64,000 nucleotides of DNA from Promethearchaeia archaeon (GCA_029856045.1 JAHQWG010000016.1:1-64000); one strand, 5' to 3'; positions 9,008-18,566 are shown, numbered from the stretch's first letter. A program made the numbers and translations. The notes: generated by a model from the sequence alone, not told the origin.

Positions 9008-10009
9008 ATGAATATTGAAGGAAAAAATGTTTTGATTACAGGGGGAGCAGGTTTTATTGGTTCTCATTTAGTAGATCGATTTTTAGAAAAAGAAGCTAGT
9101 AAAATAGTTGTATATGATAATTTTTCAACTGGTAATCAAGACTTTCTTAAAAATAAACCTATAGAAATAATAAAAGGGGATATTTTAGATTATAAAAAGT
9201 TGGAAGAGAGCATGAAAGATGTGGATTTAGTCTCACATCATGCTGCTGAACTTGAAGTTTTTACTGGAATCGAAAATACAATCCATGACTTACGAACTAA
9301 TATTGAGGGAACTATAAATGTATTAAACGCGGCATTAAAAAATAATGTAGAAAAATTAGTTTATGCCTCTTCTGGAGGTGTTTATGGGCAAGCTCAATTA
9401 ACTCCAGAGCCAGAAAATCATCCGTTAATGCCTCATTGGCCCTATGGAGTGAGTAAACTAGCGGGAGAAAAATATTGCCTTCAATATTATTTATTATATG
9501 GTTTTCCAACTATTTCACTTCGGTATGGAATTGTATATGGACCGAGAGAATGGTATGGAAGAGTATTAACATTATTTATTAAAAGAGTTTTAGAGGGTAA
9601 GGCACCGATAATATTTGGAGATGGAAAACAAGTTCGAGATTATGTATACATTAATGATGCGGTTGATGCTAATATTCTTGCGTTAAAAAATGAGAAAACG
9701 AATGGGAAAGTATATAATGTTGGAGGAAAAGAATTTTACTCAATTAATGAAGTTGCAGAAATTGTTATTAAACTCATAAATCCTAATTTAAAACCAATAT
9801 ATGACGATCCTAAACCAGGTGAATCTAGCAAATATCAACCTAATCGAAAAAGATTACCTGGAGAATTAAAAGATTTTATTTTAGATAGTACATTAATTTC
9901 TAAGGAATTAAATTATGAACCTAAAATGAAGTTTGAAGAAGGCGTTAAAAAAGAAGTAGAATGGATTAGGAAAAATTTGAAACTGTGGAATTGTCAACCT
10001 AGGGTTTAA
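9008..10009 (+). CDS. NAD-dependent sugar epimerase/dehydratase (UDP-glucose 4-epimerase-like)
   Basis: This is a 333-residue extended short-chain dehydrogenase. It has the NAD-binding motif GGAGFIGSHL (residues 11-20), the catalytic Ser region YASSGGVYG, and the YxxxK pair in WPYGVSKLAGEKY (near residue 150). RDYVYINDAV and the C-terminal domain are typical of GalE/RmlB-like enzymes acting on nucleotide sugars. It probably supplies epimerised or modified sugar donors to the neighbouring glycosyltransferases. The DUF354 gene follows after 23 bases, so the two are likely one transcript. Exact substrate is unresolved. Confidence 0.85.
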   Translation: MNIEGKNVLITGGAGFIGSHLVDRFLEKEASKIVVYDNFSTGNQDFLKNKPIEIIKGDILDYKKLEESMKDVDLVSHHAAELEVFTGIENTIHDLRTNIEGTINVLNAALKNNVEKLVYASSGGVYGQAQLTPEPENHPLMPHWPYGVSKLAGEKYCLQYYLLYGFPTISLRYGIVYGPREWYGRVLTLFIKRVLEGKAPIIFGDGKQVRDYVYINDAVDANILALKNEKTNGKVYNVGGKEFYSINEVAEIVIKLINPNLKPIYDDPKPGESSKYQPNRKRLPGELKDFILDSTLISKELNYEPKMKFEEGVKKEVEWIRKNLKLWNCQPRV

Positions 10010-10032
10010 TTTTTAAGGGAGGGATTAAAATA

Positions 10033-11106
10033 TTGAAAATTTGGTTAGATTTTTGTGAGCCAAAAAGTGTTACAATGCTTAAACCGCTTTATGAAAAGTT
10101 AATGAAGGATAATGACGTTTTCATAACTGCGAGGGATTTTGATTCGACCTATTATTTATTAAATAAATGGGGAGTAGATTATATTCCAGTAGGAAAGTAT
10201 GGTGGGAGAACTATGCTTGGAAAATTAGAGGCATATTCAAAAAGACTGTCAGAACTAATTGGAATTATTAGTAAGGAAAAACCAAAATTTTTATTTTGCA
10301 TAACAAGTCCAGAGGCATTACGAATTTCCTTTGGGCTCCAGATTCCCAATATAATGTTTAATGATGAACCAAGATCTTATGGACCATGTTCTACAACATT
10401 CCCCTATGTAAATCAAATTATTGTCCCAAAATGTATTCCATTAAAAATGTATTTGGAATATGGGCTTAAAGAAGAAAAAATAATTAGATTTAATGGAATT
10501 GATGAGGTTGGATGGCTTTCAGACTTTAAACCAGATGAAAGCGTATTAAATTATTTAAAATTAACAAAAGATTATTACGTAATTTGTCGAACAGAACCTA
10601 CTAAGGCTGGTTATTTAGCTAATAAAATGAAACCTCATGAAACTCAATTATTAGAGATAATACCTGAATTATTACAGCATACATCTGACTATAAATTTTT
10701 AATTATAACTCGAAATGAGGAACAATATAATTTTCTTAAGTTAAAATTTAAAGAACATATTAATGTTGATACAGTTAGAATATACCAAGGATTAGATAAT
10801 TTAGCTCAAATAATGTATTTTGCGAAATTAGTAATTACTGGGGGTGGAACTATGGTGAGAGAATCTGCTTTATTAGGTGTTCCTTCTATTGAGTTTTTTC
10901 CTTTAGAAACTTATCCACAAGAGCAATTTCTTATAGATAATGGCTTTCCTTTAAAACATTTTCATTTAGCAAAGGATTCTGTCAATCAGTCTATTAAATA
11001 TTTAGAAGGTAATTATAAAATTGATACTTTTGAAAAAATTAGAAAATTAGACAATCCAATTGAAATAGGTATAACCAAATTTAAAGAAACAATTTCTAAA
11101 TCTTAA
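10033..11106 (+). CDS. DUF354 family protein, probable GT-B-fold glycosyltransferase-like enzyme
   Basis: The N terminus (MKIWLDFCEPKSVTMLKPLYEKLMKDNDVFITARDF, split here by description only) is typical of DUF354, archaeal proteins related in fold to UDP-GlcNAc 2-epimerases and MurG-type transferases. The C-terminal half has the sugar-nucleotide-site-like segment VITGGGTMVRESALLGVPSIEFFP. It is 357 residues with no membrane segment. The start is TTG at 10033, preceded by a good ribosome-binding run (GGGAGGG, about 10016-10022). It follows the epimerase by 23 bases, suggesting joint action on a nucleotide sugar. It overlaps the convergent GT4 gene by 11 bases. Confidence 0.7.
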   Translation: MKIWLDFCEPKSVTMLKPLYEKLMKDNDVFITARDFDSTYYLLNKWGVDYIPVGKYGGRTMLGKLEAYSKRLSELIGIISKEKPKFLFCITSPEALRISFGLQIPNIMFNDEPRSYGPCSTTFPYVNQIIVPKCIPLKMYLEYGLKEEKIIRFNGIDEVGWLSDFKPDESVLNYLKLTKDYYVICRTEPTKAGYLANKMKPHETQLLEIIPELLQHTSDYKFLIITRNEEQYNFLKLKFKEHINVDTVRIYQGLDNLAQIMYFAKLVITGGGTMVRESALLGVPSIEFFPLETYPQEQFLIDNGFPLKHFHLAKDSVNQSIKYLEGNYKIDTFEKIRKLDNPIEIGITKFKETISKS

Positions 11107-12223
11107 GGAATTCTTGATAAATATCTATTAAATTTTTACCAAAAGACTCCATAGAATACTTTTTAATTAAATCTTGGGATTTATTTATTAAATTTTTTTT
11201 TATTTCTTCTTTCTCAAAATAATATTTGATTTTTTCTGCCAATAATTCAGGTTCTTTCGGGGGAACAAAAATGGCATTATTACCTAATATCTCTCTATAT
11301 GCTGGAAGATTTGAACAAATTACTGGAGTTCCACATGCAATAGATTCGATTGGAGTTAAACCAAATCCTTCGGATGCATTAGAATAAGTAACGAACACAT
11401 CTGCCATGGAATAGTAATACTGAATCTTTTCTTCTGGAATCATTCCTACAAATTTTATATCTTTATATTTTTCTTTCCAACTTTGATATATATTTGCCAT
11501 TTTTAATGTAGGTTTTCCCCCAATAACTAAATTTAAATCAGATATTTCCTTTTTTACTAAGTGATAGGCTGCAATAAGATCATCTATGCCTTTATAAAAT
11601 GCGACACGTCCAATATAAAGAATAGTTGGTCCCTTTAAATTCAATTTTTCTTTTAGAGAAATGCCTTGTTTAGGATAAGGTTTAAATTTTGGATCGATTG
11701 GATTATATACACATTTAATTTTTTTAATATTAAGCCGTCGAATGTAATATTTTAAACCCATTCTAATTATATTTGATGGAGTAATTATTTTTTTTGCTCT
11801 AAAAGCATTTAATTTTACTAACATTGGTAAAATTGGGATTTTTGAAAAACTGGTTTCGAAAGGTCCTAGATCGTGAATAGTAGTAAGATATTTTCTAAAA
11901 AGAAATGGAATATTCACCCTAGATCCATTACCATGAATTATATCAAATTTTTGCTTGTTTAAAATTCTGAAAACATTTAATATAAATTGAGGGAACCAAA
12001 AAAACCGCTTTCTAATAATATTTATTTGAATTATATTTGGATCCTCTAAATCAATATTCCATTTTGCAGTGATAACCTTTATGTTATAGCCATTATTGTT
12101 TAAATAATTATATATAGAAGTAGCAATTTTTGCAGATCCATCTTTTTTATCAGGAAAAAAGGCAAGAGATACAAGACAGATTTTTATGTGTTTATTTTCG
12201 ATTGATTTGCCTTTTTTTTGCAT
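11096..12223 (-). CDS. GT4-family glycosyltransferase
   Basis: This is a GT-B enzyme of 375 residues. The N-terminal domain carries FFPDKKDGSAKIATSIYNYL (acceptor side). The C-terminal donor domain shows ILYIGRVAFYKGIDDLIAAY near residue 205, and the E-x7-E motif EGFGLTPIESIACGTPVICS near 285, which contacts the nucleotide sugar. No signal peptide or membrane span is visible, so it is likely cytoplasmic or peripheral. It most probably extends a lipid-linked or surface glycan. It is convergent with, and slightly overlapping, the DUF354 gene. The methionine aminopeptidase gene lies 46 bases upstream on the same strand. Confidence 0.85.
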   Translation of the reverse strand: MQKKGKSIENKHIKICLVSLAFFPDKKDGSAKIATSIYNYLNNNGYNIKVITAKWNIDLEDPNIIQINIIRKRFFWFPQFILNVFRILNKQKFDIIHGNGSRVNIPFLFRKYLTTIHDLGPFETSFSKIPILPMLVKLNAFRAKKIITPSNIIRMGLKYYIRRLNIKKIKCVYNPIDPKFKPYPKQGISLKEKLNLKGPTILYIGRVAFYKGIDDLIAAYHLVKKEISDLNLVIGGKPTLKMANIYQSWKEKYKDIKFVGMIPEEKIQYYYSMADVFVTYSNASEGFGLTPIESIACGTPVICSNLPAYREILGNNAIFVPPKEPELLAEKIKYYFEKEEIKKNLINKSQDLIKKYSMESFGKNLIDIYQEFLKI

Positions 12224-12269
12224 AATAATCTTATTTCTATTGTTGTAATATTTGAATATTTGATTTAAC

Positions 12270-13313
12270 CTAAGTTAATTGTGTACATCCATCCTTGGTA
12301 ATTAAAACTGTTTCCTCATGTTGTGAAATATAGACACCTTTCCTTTCAAGAAGTACAGGATATTGAGTGATTTTACCTGAGTTTATTAGCTCTTGTAATC
12401 CAAAACTAGTACCCGATTTTAATTCAGCTAAAAGTTGTCGCTCACAAAAAGGCAGTGTTTTATATTCTTTTGAGATTAATCCTAAAATTTTTCTAGAAAT
12501 TTTTCGTCTTAAAGGAACTCTCCCTGCAGAAGAATTTAGGCTATAGATGTACACATTTCTAGATCTATGAACCGTTCCTTCTCCAGTAGAAGCAAAAACT
12601 TCAACGGCATATATTTCATTTTCTTCAATTTCCGTTCCATGCTTTGAGCTATGGTTTGGGAGTTCTTTTGATCCATGAACTCTCCACCGTTCAACAGAAT
12701 GACCTCCCAACTCCTTTATCGATGTAAATCCATAACCCTTAATTATTTGTTCAATTTTATTACCAATCTCATTGGTTTTAACACCGGGTTTCATCATCAT
12801 TATTGCTGCCTTAACCGCTACTTCTGGTGCTTCTACTATATTTTTTAATGCTTCATTATCATTAAAACTTAGAGAAAATGCATTATCAACGCAAAAACCA
12901 TCGATATGAACTCCAAAATCAATTTTTACAATATCTCCCTCATTTATCACCATCTCATCTTTTATAGGTGAAGTATAATGTGCAGCAATGTTATTAATGC
13001 AAATATTAATTGGAAAAGCAGGTTTAGCTTCTAGATCAAAAATCATATTCTCAATTTCCTTTATTATGTTAATTGCTTTTACACCGACTTTTATTTTAGG
13101 GCGAATAGCGTTTTTTATTTTTTTGGCGATTTCTCCTGCTTTTTTGGTAGATTCAATCTTTTTTTGTAATTCTTCTTCCTCTTCTTTCTTTTTTTCATCT
13201 TTTGATTCTTTCACAATTTGTTTTTCTTTATTATCTTCTTTTTCTTTATTATGTTGTTCAGCAGAATTTTCTATACGATTTTTAACTGTTTTTGGAGCTT
13301 TCTTTTCACTCAT
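12270..13313 (-). CDS. map: Methionine aminopeptidase, type II, with charged N-terminal extension
   Basis: The enzyme removes the initiator Met from new proteins using two divalent metals. The metal ligands are all present: D132 (KIDFGVHIDG), D143, H205 (GGHSV), E238 and E333 (SQHEET), with the catalytic His H112 (AAHYTS). Archaeal enzymes usually start near the KKAGEIAKKI segment, which is residue 57 here. The preceding ~55 residues are a mixed Lys/Glu tract like that of eukaryotic MetAP2. An ATG at 13313 opens this extension. An internal start cannot be excluded, but the frame has no better-placed ATG with a ribosome-binding site before the core. Confidence 0.92.
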   Translation of the reverse strand: MSEKKAPKTVKNRIENSAEQHNKEKEDNKEKQIVKESKDEKKKEEEEELQKKIESTKKAGEIAKKIKNAIRPKIKVGVKAINIIKEIENMIFDLEAKPAFPINICINNIAAHYTSPIKDEMVINEGDIVKIDFGVHIDGFCVDNAFSLSFNDNEALKNIVEAPEVAVKAAIMMMKPGVKTNEIGNKIEQIIKGYGFTSIKELGGHSVERWRVHGSKELPNHSSKHGTEIEENEIYAVEVFASTGEGTVHRSRNVYIYSLNSSAGRVPLRRKISRKILGLISKEYKTLPFCERQLLAELKSGTSFGLQELINSGKITQYPVLLERKGVYISQHEETVLITKDGCTQLT

Positions 13314-13501
13314 TATTTCTTACTCATCACTAATATTAATCAAATTCTAAAATTATTTAAATAATATTCTAAACACTAATTAAAATTAATTAATAAAATA
13401 TAAATTACATTAAAGAAAAATAAAAAATATAAATTAGTTTAATGAGATATTAATTTAGTAAATATTATATTTTAAAAATTCCCAAGGATGATACATTAAA
13501 A

Positions 13502-13894
13502 TTGTCAGAGAACCTTTCGGAGCTTGCAAATATTCTTAGACAAATGGAAGCAATGAATTCTGAAATTCAAGGGAGTGCTATTGTTAGTATTCAAGGATTA
13601 CCAATAGCTAGCGCCCTCCCAAGATTAAGAGCTGAATATGGAGGAGAAACTAATGACGGAATAATCTCAGCAATGAGCGCCGCTATAATATCCGTTTCAG
13701 AGAGAGCAGTATCTGAGTTAGCCCGTGGAAATTTTAAGAGAATTATGATTGAAGGAGATGAGGGCTTAATTATTTTATCAAGGGCAGGAAACAATGCAAT
13801 TTTGTGTGTTTTAACATCTCAAAATCCTTCATTGGGCATGGTCTTTTTAAATATTACTGCTACTTCTAAAAAAATTGCAGGACTATTAGATTAA
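13502..13894 (+). CDS. Roadblock/LC7-domain protein
   Basis: The protein has 130 residues and the typical roadblock/LC7 layout: a helix (LANILRQMEAMNSEIQGSAIVS), a beta hairpin (GLPIASALP), a central helix (ISAMSAAIISVSERAVSEL) and a closing sheet (RIMIEGDEGLIILSRAG, AILCVLTS). Roadblock proteins dimerise and act with small GTPases, as MglB-like GTPase-activating proteins or as dynein/Ragulator scaffolds; Asgard genomes carry many. The start is TTG at 13502, preceded by AAGGATGA about 13 bases upstream. The next gene follows after 64 bases on the same strand. A cognate GTPase is not adjacent; the nearest is at 59.6 kb. Confidence 0.85.
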   Translation: MSENLSELANILRQMEAMNSEIQGSAIVSIQGLPIASALPRLRAEYGGETNDGIISAMSAAIISVSERAVSELARGNFKRIMIEGDEGLIILSRAGNNAILCVLTSQNPSLGMVFLNITATSKKIAGLLD

Positions 13895-13958
13895 ATCAAA
13901 GTAGATATAATAAAGACGATTTTTTTTTATATTAATATAACATTATTTTATTTTAATA

Positions 13959-15308
13959 ATGAATATTCCCAAATATCTTCCTAAATTAGAAATTGAATTG
14001 CGGAAAAAAATTCGTGAGAAAAAATATGCTGATTCTGAGCAATACCTACATAAAATATTTTCAAATTGCATAACTCTTGATTCATTAAAACATTTTCAAA
14101 GCATTTTAGATTTAGCCTCAAAACTAGGCATTTTTGTTGATCCTTTAAAAATTCCAGACAGATTTAAAAAAATTCAATTCGCTATTAATGAATGTATTCA
14201 AAATCTACAATTGGGTGGAATTATTAGTATCTTACAATATGTAAATCGTTATAATTTAAGTTATCGAGAATTAAATGTAAAGAAAATTAATTTAATTAAA
14301 AAATTAAAGCAAAAAACTCTTTTTATGGAAAATTTAATGGATATATTTGGAGAAGTTAGTGATTATTTTATCTATTTTGTACATAAAGATTTACCTGAAG
14401 GATTATATAATTTATTTATTCAAACAGATGGAATATATCCAGGTTATAGTAATCTTGAGGAAATTGGGGGACAAATTCGTATCTATTTTAATAATTATTC
14501 AGTTTATGGATTAAGTGTAAAAAATTTGGGAAAAATTTCGAGATATTTAAAAATTTTTAAAACTCATATCAATAAAACTCATAATTTTGATTTAACAGAA
14601 ATCAATGATGAAGATAATTTCTTGATAATAGAAATTGACAATAAAACTCATTTGATTTCAGAAAATAACATTATAATCAATTTAAATAAAATGACAAATC
14701 CAAAAAGGTATAATTTCTACACATATTCTATGATTTTTTTAGGAGGATTAGGACCAGAGGGGCACGGTTTTAGTTATAGTACTCCAAGAGGTGAAATTGT
14801 AGAGATTTGTTCTGATAGAAAAGAAAGCCAAGCTATAATTGTAAAATTTAAATCATATTTAAAAGAATCATTTTTACAAAAATTAACAAATGAATTATTA
14901 AAAAGCAACATAAATGAAACCGTAATAGATAAAATAATTCAATACATTGATAATATTATATCAGAGGAGGATTATCTTGATATTAATAAGAAAGATCCAC
15001 TAATTAAGAAAATAAAATCATATCTATATTCAAATAGTGAATTAAATGCTAAATTAAAATTAAAAATGGAGGATTTAATTAAAGAAATTTCTCAAATATT
15101 TTCAATAATTCTTAGACCAGTAGATTTAATTGACCAATTTAAATGTCGAATGAATCTCGTAGCGGAGGGTAAGATAAAATCAGAAGAAATACCAAAATTA
15201 ACAAGTTTAAAAAATAAATCACATTATGATGTTTTGAAAGAACGCTTTTTTTTCCAAAATATCGTTGAATTATTTTATCAAAGGTATAAATCAGAAATTA
15301 AACAATAA
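13959..15308 (+). CDS. Unrecognised 449-residue protein
   Basis: I do not recognise the family. The protein is soluble, with no signal peptide or membrane span, and rich in Lys, Ile, Asn and Leu. The N-terminal ~140 residues look helical, then a central mixed region (about 140-290) contains FLGGLGPEGHGFSY and TPRGEIVEICSDRKESQAIIVKF, which read like a compact beta domain. The C-terminal third is helical again. It follows the roadblock gene by 64 bases on the same strand and may be its partner. This could be an Asgard-specific cytoskeletal or GTPase-regulatory protein, but nothing in the sequence shows that directly. Confidence 0.8.
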   Translation: MNIPKYLPKLEIELRKKIREKKYADSEQYLHKIFSNCITLDSLKHFQSILDLASKLGIFVDPLKIPDRFKKIQFAINECIQNLQLGGIISILQYVNRYNLSYRELNVKKINLIKKLKQKTLFMENLMDIFGEVSDYFIYFVHKDLPEGLYNLFIQTDGIYPGYSNLEEIGGQIRIYFNNYSVYGLSVKNLGKISRYLKIFKTHINKTHNFDLTEINDEDNFLIIEIDNKTHLISENNIIINLNKMTNPKRYNFYTYSMIFLGGLGPEGHGFSYSTPRGEIVEICSDRKESQAIIVKFKSYLKESFLQKLTNELLKSNINETVIDKIIQYIDNIISEEDYLDINKKDPLIKKIKSYLYSNSELNAKLKLKMEDLIKEISQIFSIILRPVDLIDQFKCRMNLVAEGKIKSEEIPKLTSLKNKSHYDVLKERFFFQNIVELFYQRYKSEIKQ

Positions 15309-15319
15309 AAAATTTAATA

Positions 15320-15340
15320 CTTGGAGGTTTTATCTCCAAG
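15320..15340. terminator. Hairpin between convergent genes
   Basis: A perfect 7-bp inverted repeat (CTTGGAG / CTCCAAG, loop GTTTTAT) lies 12 bases after the stop codon of the 449-residue gene. It sits within the 110-base gap before the end of the convergent oxidoreductase gene. A short T run (ATTTTTG) follows on the plus strand. Most archaeal termination needs only a T-tract, so the hairpin may instead protect the 3' end. Confidence 0.4.
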
Positions 15341-15418
15341 GTTTCGGAATTTTTGTTAAATTTATGGATAGAAGATTACAAAAAGATTAAAGACAATTAG
15401 AAAAGAGAAGGTTAAATT

Positions 15419-16402
15419 TTAATAGTTTAGATATTCATCTAAAAAAATAATTTTTCCATTATTATTTGCGGATTCTATTGCAGCTAAACATAATGCAACA
15501 GAATTTTTGCCATCTTCACCCACTATTGCTAAATTCTTATGTCTATTGATAATACAATCAATAAAATGAGAAAGTTCATTATAATAACCATCATCTGATT
15601 TCAATTTCTCAATAATCTCAACTGAATATCCTTCAAATATTTTTTCTCCATTGAATTCTATATTTCCTCTTGTTCCTATAATATTTCCATATGTAGTAAA
15701 AATAAAATCTTTTTTTTCGGCCCAGCTCGCTGTACATTTAGCTTTTTTATCATCTTGAAATGTTAAGGATGTATTGGATTTACCAAATACCTTCCGATCA
15801 AATCGTTTTATTTTTTTTGCTTTACATGAAATAGAAATTACATTTCCTAAAATCCATGAAGCATAATCAAGATCATGAATAGAAAGGTCAAAAATTACAC
15901 CACCAGATTTTTTTTCATCTGCAAACCACTCACTCCATGGAAATGTGCTTAATCTTTTCGCTATAAGTTTATGTATATCACCAAGATTGGATTTAGAACT
16001 AATTATAAAATCTCTAACATAGCGGTAAGTGGGCCAAAATCTTAATACATGTCCAATAAAAAGTTTTACATTATTAATTTCAACAGTATTAATAATACTA
16101 TCACATTCTTCAAGTGTAAGTGCCATTGGTTTTTCTAAAAATATATCTAAACCATTTTCGGCGCAGAAACAAGCAATGTTTTTATGAGTGAATGTGGGAG
16201 TAGCAATGAGTACTGCATCAATTTCTTCTTTTTCAATCAATTTTTCATAAGAACTGTAAAAATTTATCCCTTTAGGAAGATTTGCTTTATGAGAACGGGA
16301 ATATATTGCTTTTACTTCAGCTTTTGGATGTTTTATTAAATTCTGAAGGTGAATTGCTCCGATATTTCCATATCCAAGTACTGCAAAGTTTTTAACTTCC
16401 AT
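15419..16402 (-). CDS. Gfo/Idh/MocA-family NAD(P)-dependent oxidoreductase
   Basis: This is a 327-residue two-domain enzyme. The N-terminal Rossmann domain has AVLGYGNIGAIHLQNL (residues 8-23) and the conserved EKPMALT (near residue 95), whose Lys is catalytic. The C-terminal domain contains GGVIFDLSIHDLDYASWILG (near 165-185), with the Asp and His expected at the substrate site. Family members oxidise or reduce sugars, sugar nucleotides or inositols at one hydroxyl. The sugar-metabolism genes in the first 12 kb give a plausible nucleotide-sugar substrate, but this is inference. It is convergent with the 449-residue gene and downstream of the V4R-like pair. Confidence 0.85.
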   Translation of the reverse strand: MEVKNFAVLGYGNIGAIHLQNLIKHPKAEVKAIYSRSHKANLPKGINFYSSYEKLIEKEEIDAVLIATPTFTHKNIACFCAENGLDIFLEKPMALTLEECDSIINTVEINNVKLFIGHVLRFWPTYRYVRDFIISSKSNLGDIHKLIAKRLSTFPWSEWFADEKKSGGVIFDLSIHDLDYASWILGNVISISCKAKKIKRFDRKVFGKSNTSLTFQDDKKAKCTASWAEKKDFIFTTYGNIIGTRGNIEFNGEKIFEGYSVEIIEKLKSDDGYYNELSHFIDCIINRHKNLAIVGEDGKNSVALCLAAIESANNNGKIIFLDEYLNY

Positions 16403-16444
16403 TATTTTCAGTATTTGGTTTTATACTAAAATAAAAGACAATAA

Positions 16445-17905
16445 TTAACTTCTAATTTCTTCTAAAAATTCAACTATTTTATCGGCATGTTGTTTTATTG
16501 ATTCCAGAACCTCCCCTCCGGAGGTTGTTGATTTAACCGTCGTTTTTATACTTTCATGTTCACGGGCGAGCATAATCCGAACTGGAAGACTCAACAAGGC
16601 ATTAATTAACAATAAGATTTCTTGGAAGATCTGTATCAATGTTGATCCTTTTTCTTCTTTAGTCGAAGTAATAGAAGTTAATTCGAATTCCTCTTCAGTA
16701 GGTTTATGTTTTTTTAATTCCTCCCATATATTCTCTTTTAATTCTGAAAAATCAATACCGAGATCTTCTAATGCCATTTTGGTTCCTTCTAAAATAAGGT
16801 CAGTGCAATCGGTTGGAGAAAGGTCTTTAATTTTTTCTACCATTTCTTCAGGAGCTAAATCTCTAAGAAATTCTAGTAAAAGTTGATGGTAATCATCTAT
16901 TATATCAAAAGGAATAAATATTTTATAGGTTTCTTTAATTTGTTGAAAAATATATCCACTTATTTTTGCAAATATTTCATTTGAAAGATATTTCTCAACA
17001 AGTCCTCCATATTCATTAAGTAGATGTATGCTCAAATAACCGATTATTCTAAAAATATCACTCTCATAATTAGTAAACCAATCAAAAAAATCTTCAGTCT
17101 CCATATGCATTTTATCTCTTATAAGATTAGAAAGATTTTCTTTAATTGAATTTAAAGGTTCATCAAAAAATTCTTCAATTCTATCTAAATCTATCTTATC
17201 TCGAAGCTTGTCAAACATATTTTCTTTAATTTCTTTAGCCTCTAACAAGAGATCATGATCTTTATCTCCTGTATAGGAAGAAATAAAATCTTCAGAGTCA
17301 GGAATTTTTGATTTGAAATCTTGAATATTTATAATATCCATTCTGAATTGTAATATGTCATCTCCCTTAGCGTAACATTTTTCTTCTGTTATTTTCATCC
17401 TAAAATCGTTATCTTTTGTCATAAGAAGATAATTAATTACCTTTTCTATCATTCCAATAAATCCACATGCCATTCCATCGGAGTCTGCTTTTAATTCATT
17501 AAAATCTATAGTATCTTCAGGATCCATTCCATATCCTCCACAAACTGGGCATTTTTTTATTTTTACACGAACTATTGGATAAGGATAGCCTTCTTCTACT
17601 TCTTCTTCATATTCATATTCTCCGATTTCCATTCCGAATACTATTGTCCATATAAGTTCAAAATATTTTAATACCCTATCTGGTTCTCCAGGTAAAAATT
17701 TTAAAATCGAAGCTTGTCTTTTTAGAGATTCCAAAGAAGCCTCTCCACCGATAAATCTCATTATCTTAACTGTTTTATCTAAATCTTTTTTAATATCATA
17801 AATCTCTTTAAAAATTTCACGATATAATAAAGTATAAAATAATGCTTTAGTATTTCTTCCAAGCGACTTCCCAATTTTTTTAATTAACCATGATAATAGT
17901 CCCAT
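16445..17905 (-). CDS. Putative V4R/Bet3-like protein with long helical C-terminal region
   Basis: This 486-residue protein is not firmly assigned. The N-terminal ~195 residues contain a helical section, then CPVCGG (C119, C122), a lone C147, and EEKCYAKGDDILQFRMDI (C177). That Cys-x3-GD-x3-F ending is typical of V4R/Bet3-like small-molecule-binding folds, which also include the TRAPP subunit Bet3. The C-terminal 290 residues are helical, acidic and without membrane spans. The gene directly downstream of the 167-residue protein has the same Cys-rich end pattern, so the two could form a heteromeric pair. A different family is quite possible. Confidence 0.4.
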   Translation of the reverse strand: MGLLSWLIKKIGKSLGRNTKALFYTLLYREIFKEIYDIKKDLDKTVKIMRFIGGEASLESLKRQASILKFLPGEPDRVLKYFELIWTIVFGMEIGEYEYEEEVEEGYPYPIVRVKIKKCPVCGGYGMDPEDTIDFNELKADSDGMACGFIGMIEKVINYLLMTKDNDFRMKITEEKCYAKGDDILQFRMDIINIQDFKSKIPDSEDFISSYTGDKDHDLLLEAKEIKENMFDKLRDKIDLDRIEEFFDEPLNSIKENLSNLIRDKMHMETEDFFDWFTNYESDIFRIIGYLSIHLLNEYGGLVEKYLSNEIFAKISGYIFQQIKETYKIFIPFDIIDDYHQLLLEFLRDLAPEEMVEKIKDLSPTDCTDLILEGTKMALEDLGIDFSELKENIWEELKKHKPTEEEFELTSITSTKEEKGSTLIQIFQEILLLINALLSLPVRIMLAREHESIKTTVKSTTSGGEVLESIKQHADKIVEFLEEIRS

Positions 17906-17921
17906 TTCTTTCTACACCTTA

Positions 17922-18425
17922 TTATTTCTCAGATATATAAAATTCTTGCACACATTGAGAATCTCCAATAGCTCTAGATCTACTGACTTCTTTACGTTTT
18001 ATAGAAATAATTTTTTCATTGGGGTATTTTTTATTTAAAATATCAATGAAATTCGGTAAAAACCCTTGTAGCACTTCACATCCCGGGATATCTATATCCG
18101 GATAGTTGTATTTACATAGGCAGCATTTATTATCCACTATTTTTAGAATGTTTTTCTCATAATCTACCTCAAGATTAATTTTTGACTTAAAAATAGACGA
18201 ATATATCTCTTTTAATATAATATCCAGATTTTGTCTATTCAGTGCGTTTTTAGGGAGCCAATATCGGCTGTAGGTTGATGCTATATTTTTCCCTATTCGT
18301 TGTAATCGCATATTAACATCTTTAACATTTTCTTTTTTCATAAATCTAATTAAATGGTATATTGCATTCCTCATTTGATTCATTGCAGCGTCGGCTTGAG
18401 CTAGATCAGATCGTGTGTAATTCAT
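17922..18425 (-). CDS. Putative V4R/Bet3-like small protein
   Basis: The protein has 167 residues. It opens with helices (MNQMRNAIYHLIRFMKK and RLQRIGKNIASTYSRYW), and then has a Cys-rich section: CCLCKYNYPDIDIPGCEVLQ (C101, C102, C104, C116) and a closing C158 before EFYI. The helix plus Cys-x2-Cys/late Cys arrangement resembles V4R (4-vinyl-reductase-like) domains that bind hydrophobic ligands and share the Bet3 fold of TRAPP. It lies 16 bases upstream of the 486-residue gene and shares the pattern, so they are probably one operon. The assignment is by eye only. Confidence 0.4.
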   Translation of the reverse strand: MNYTRSDLAQADAAMNQMRNAIYHLIRFMKKENVKDVNMRLQRIGKNIASTYSRYWLPKNALNRQNLDIILKEIYSSIFKSKINLEVDYEKNILKIVDNKCCLCKYNYPDIDIPGCEVLQGFLPNFIDILNKKYPNEKIISIKRKEVSRSRAIGDSQCVQEFYISEK

Positions 18426-18566
18426 AAAAGTACCTTTAAAAGTAATTATTATTAGGATTAAAAATAAAAATTAATATAAAATCCTTATCAAATCTAATTT
18501 CGTATTAAAGATATTATTAAAATCTTACATTTTTTAAAAATTTGGCAAAAAAATTAAAAAAAACAT

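Noticed and set aside
12988-13350. 120-codon plus-strand frame over the N terminus of map
   Set aside because: Its Ser/Phe-rich sequence is the complement of the Lys/Glu-rich MetAP extension.
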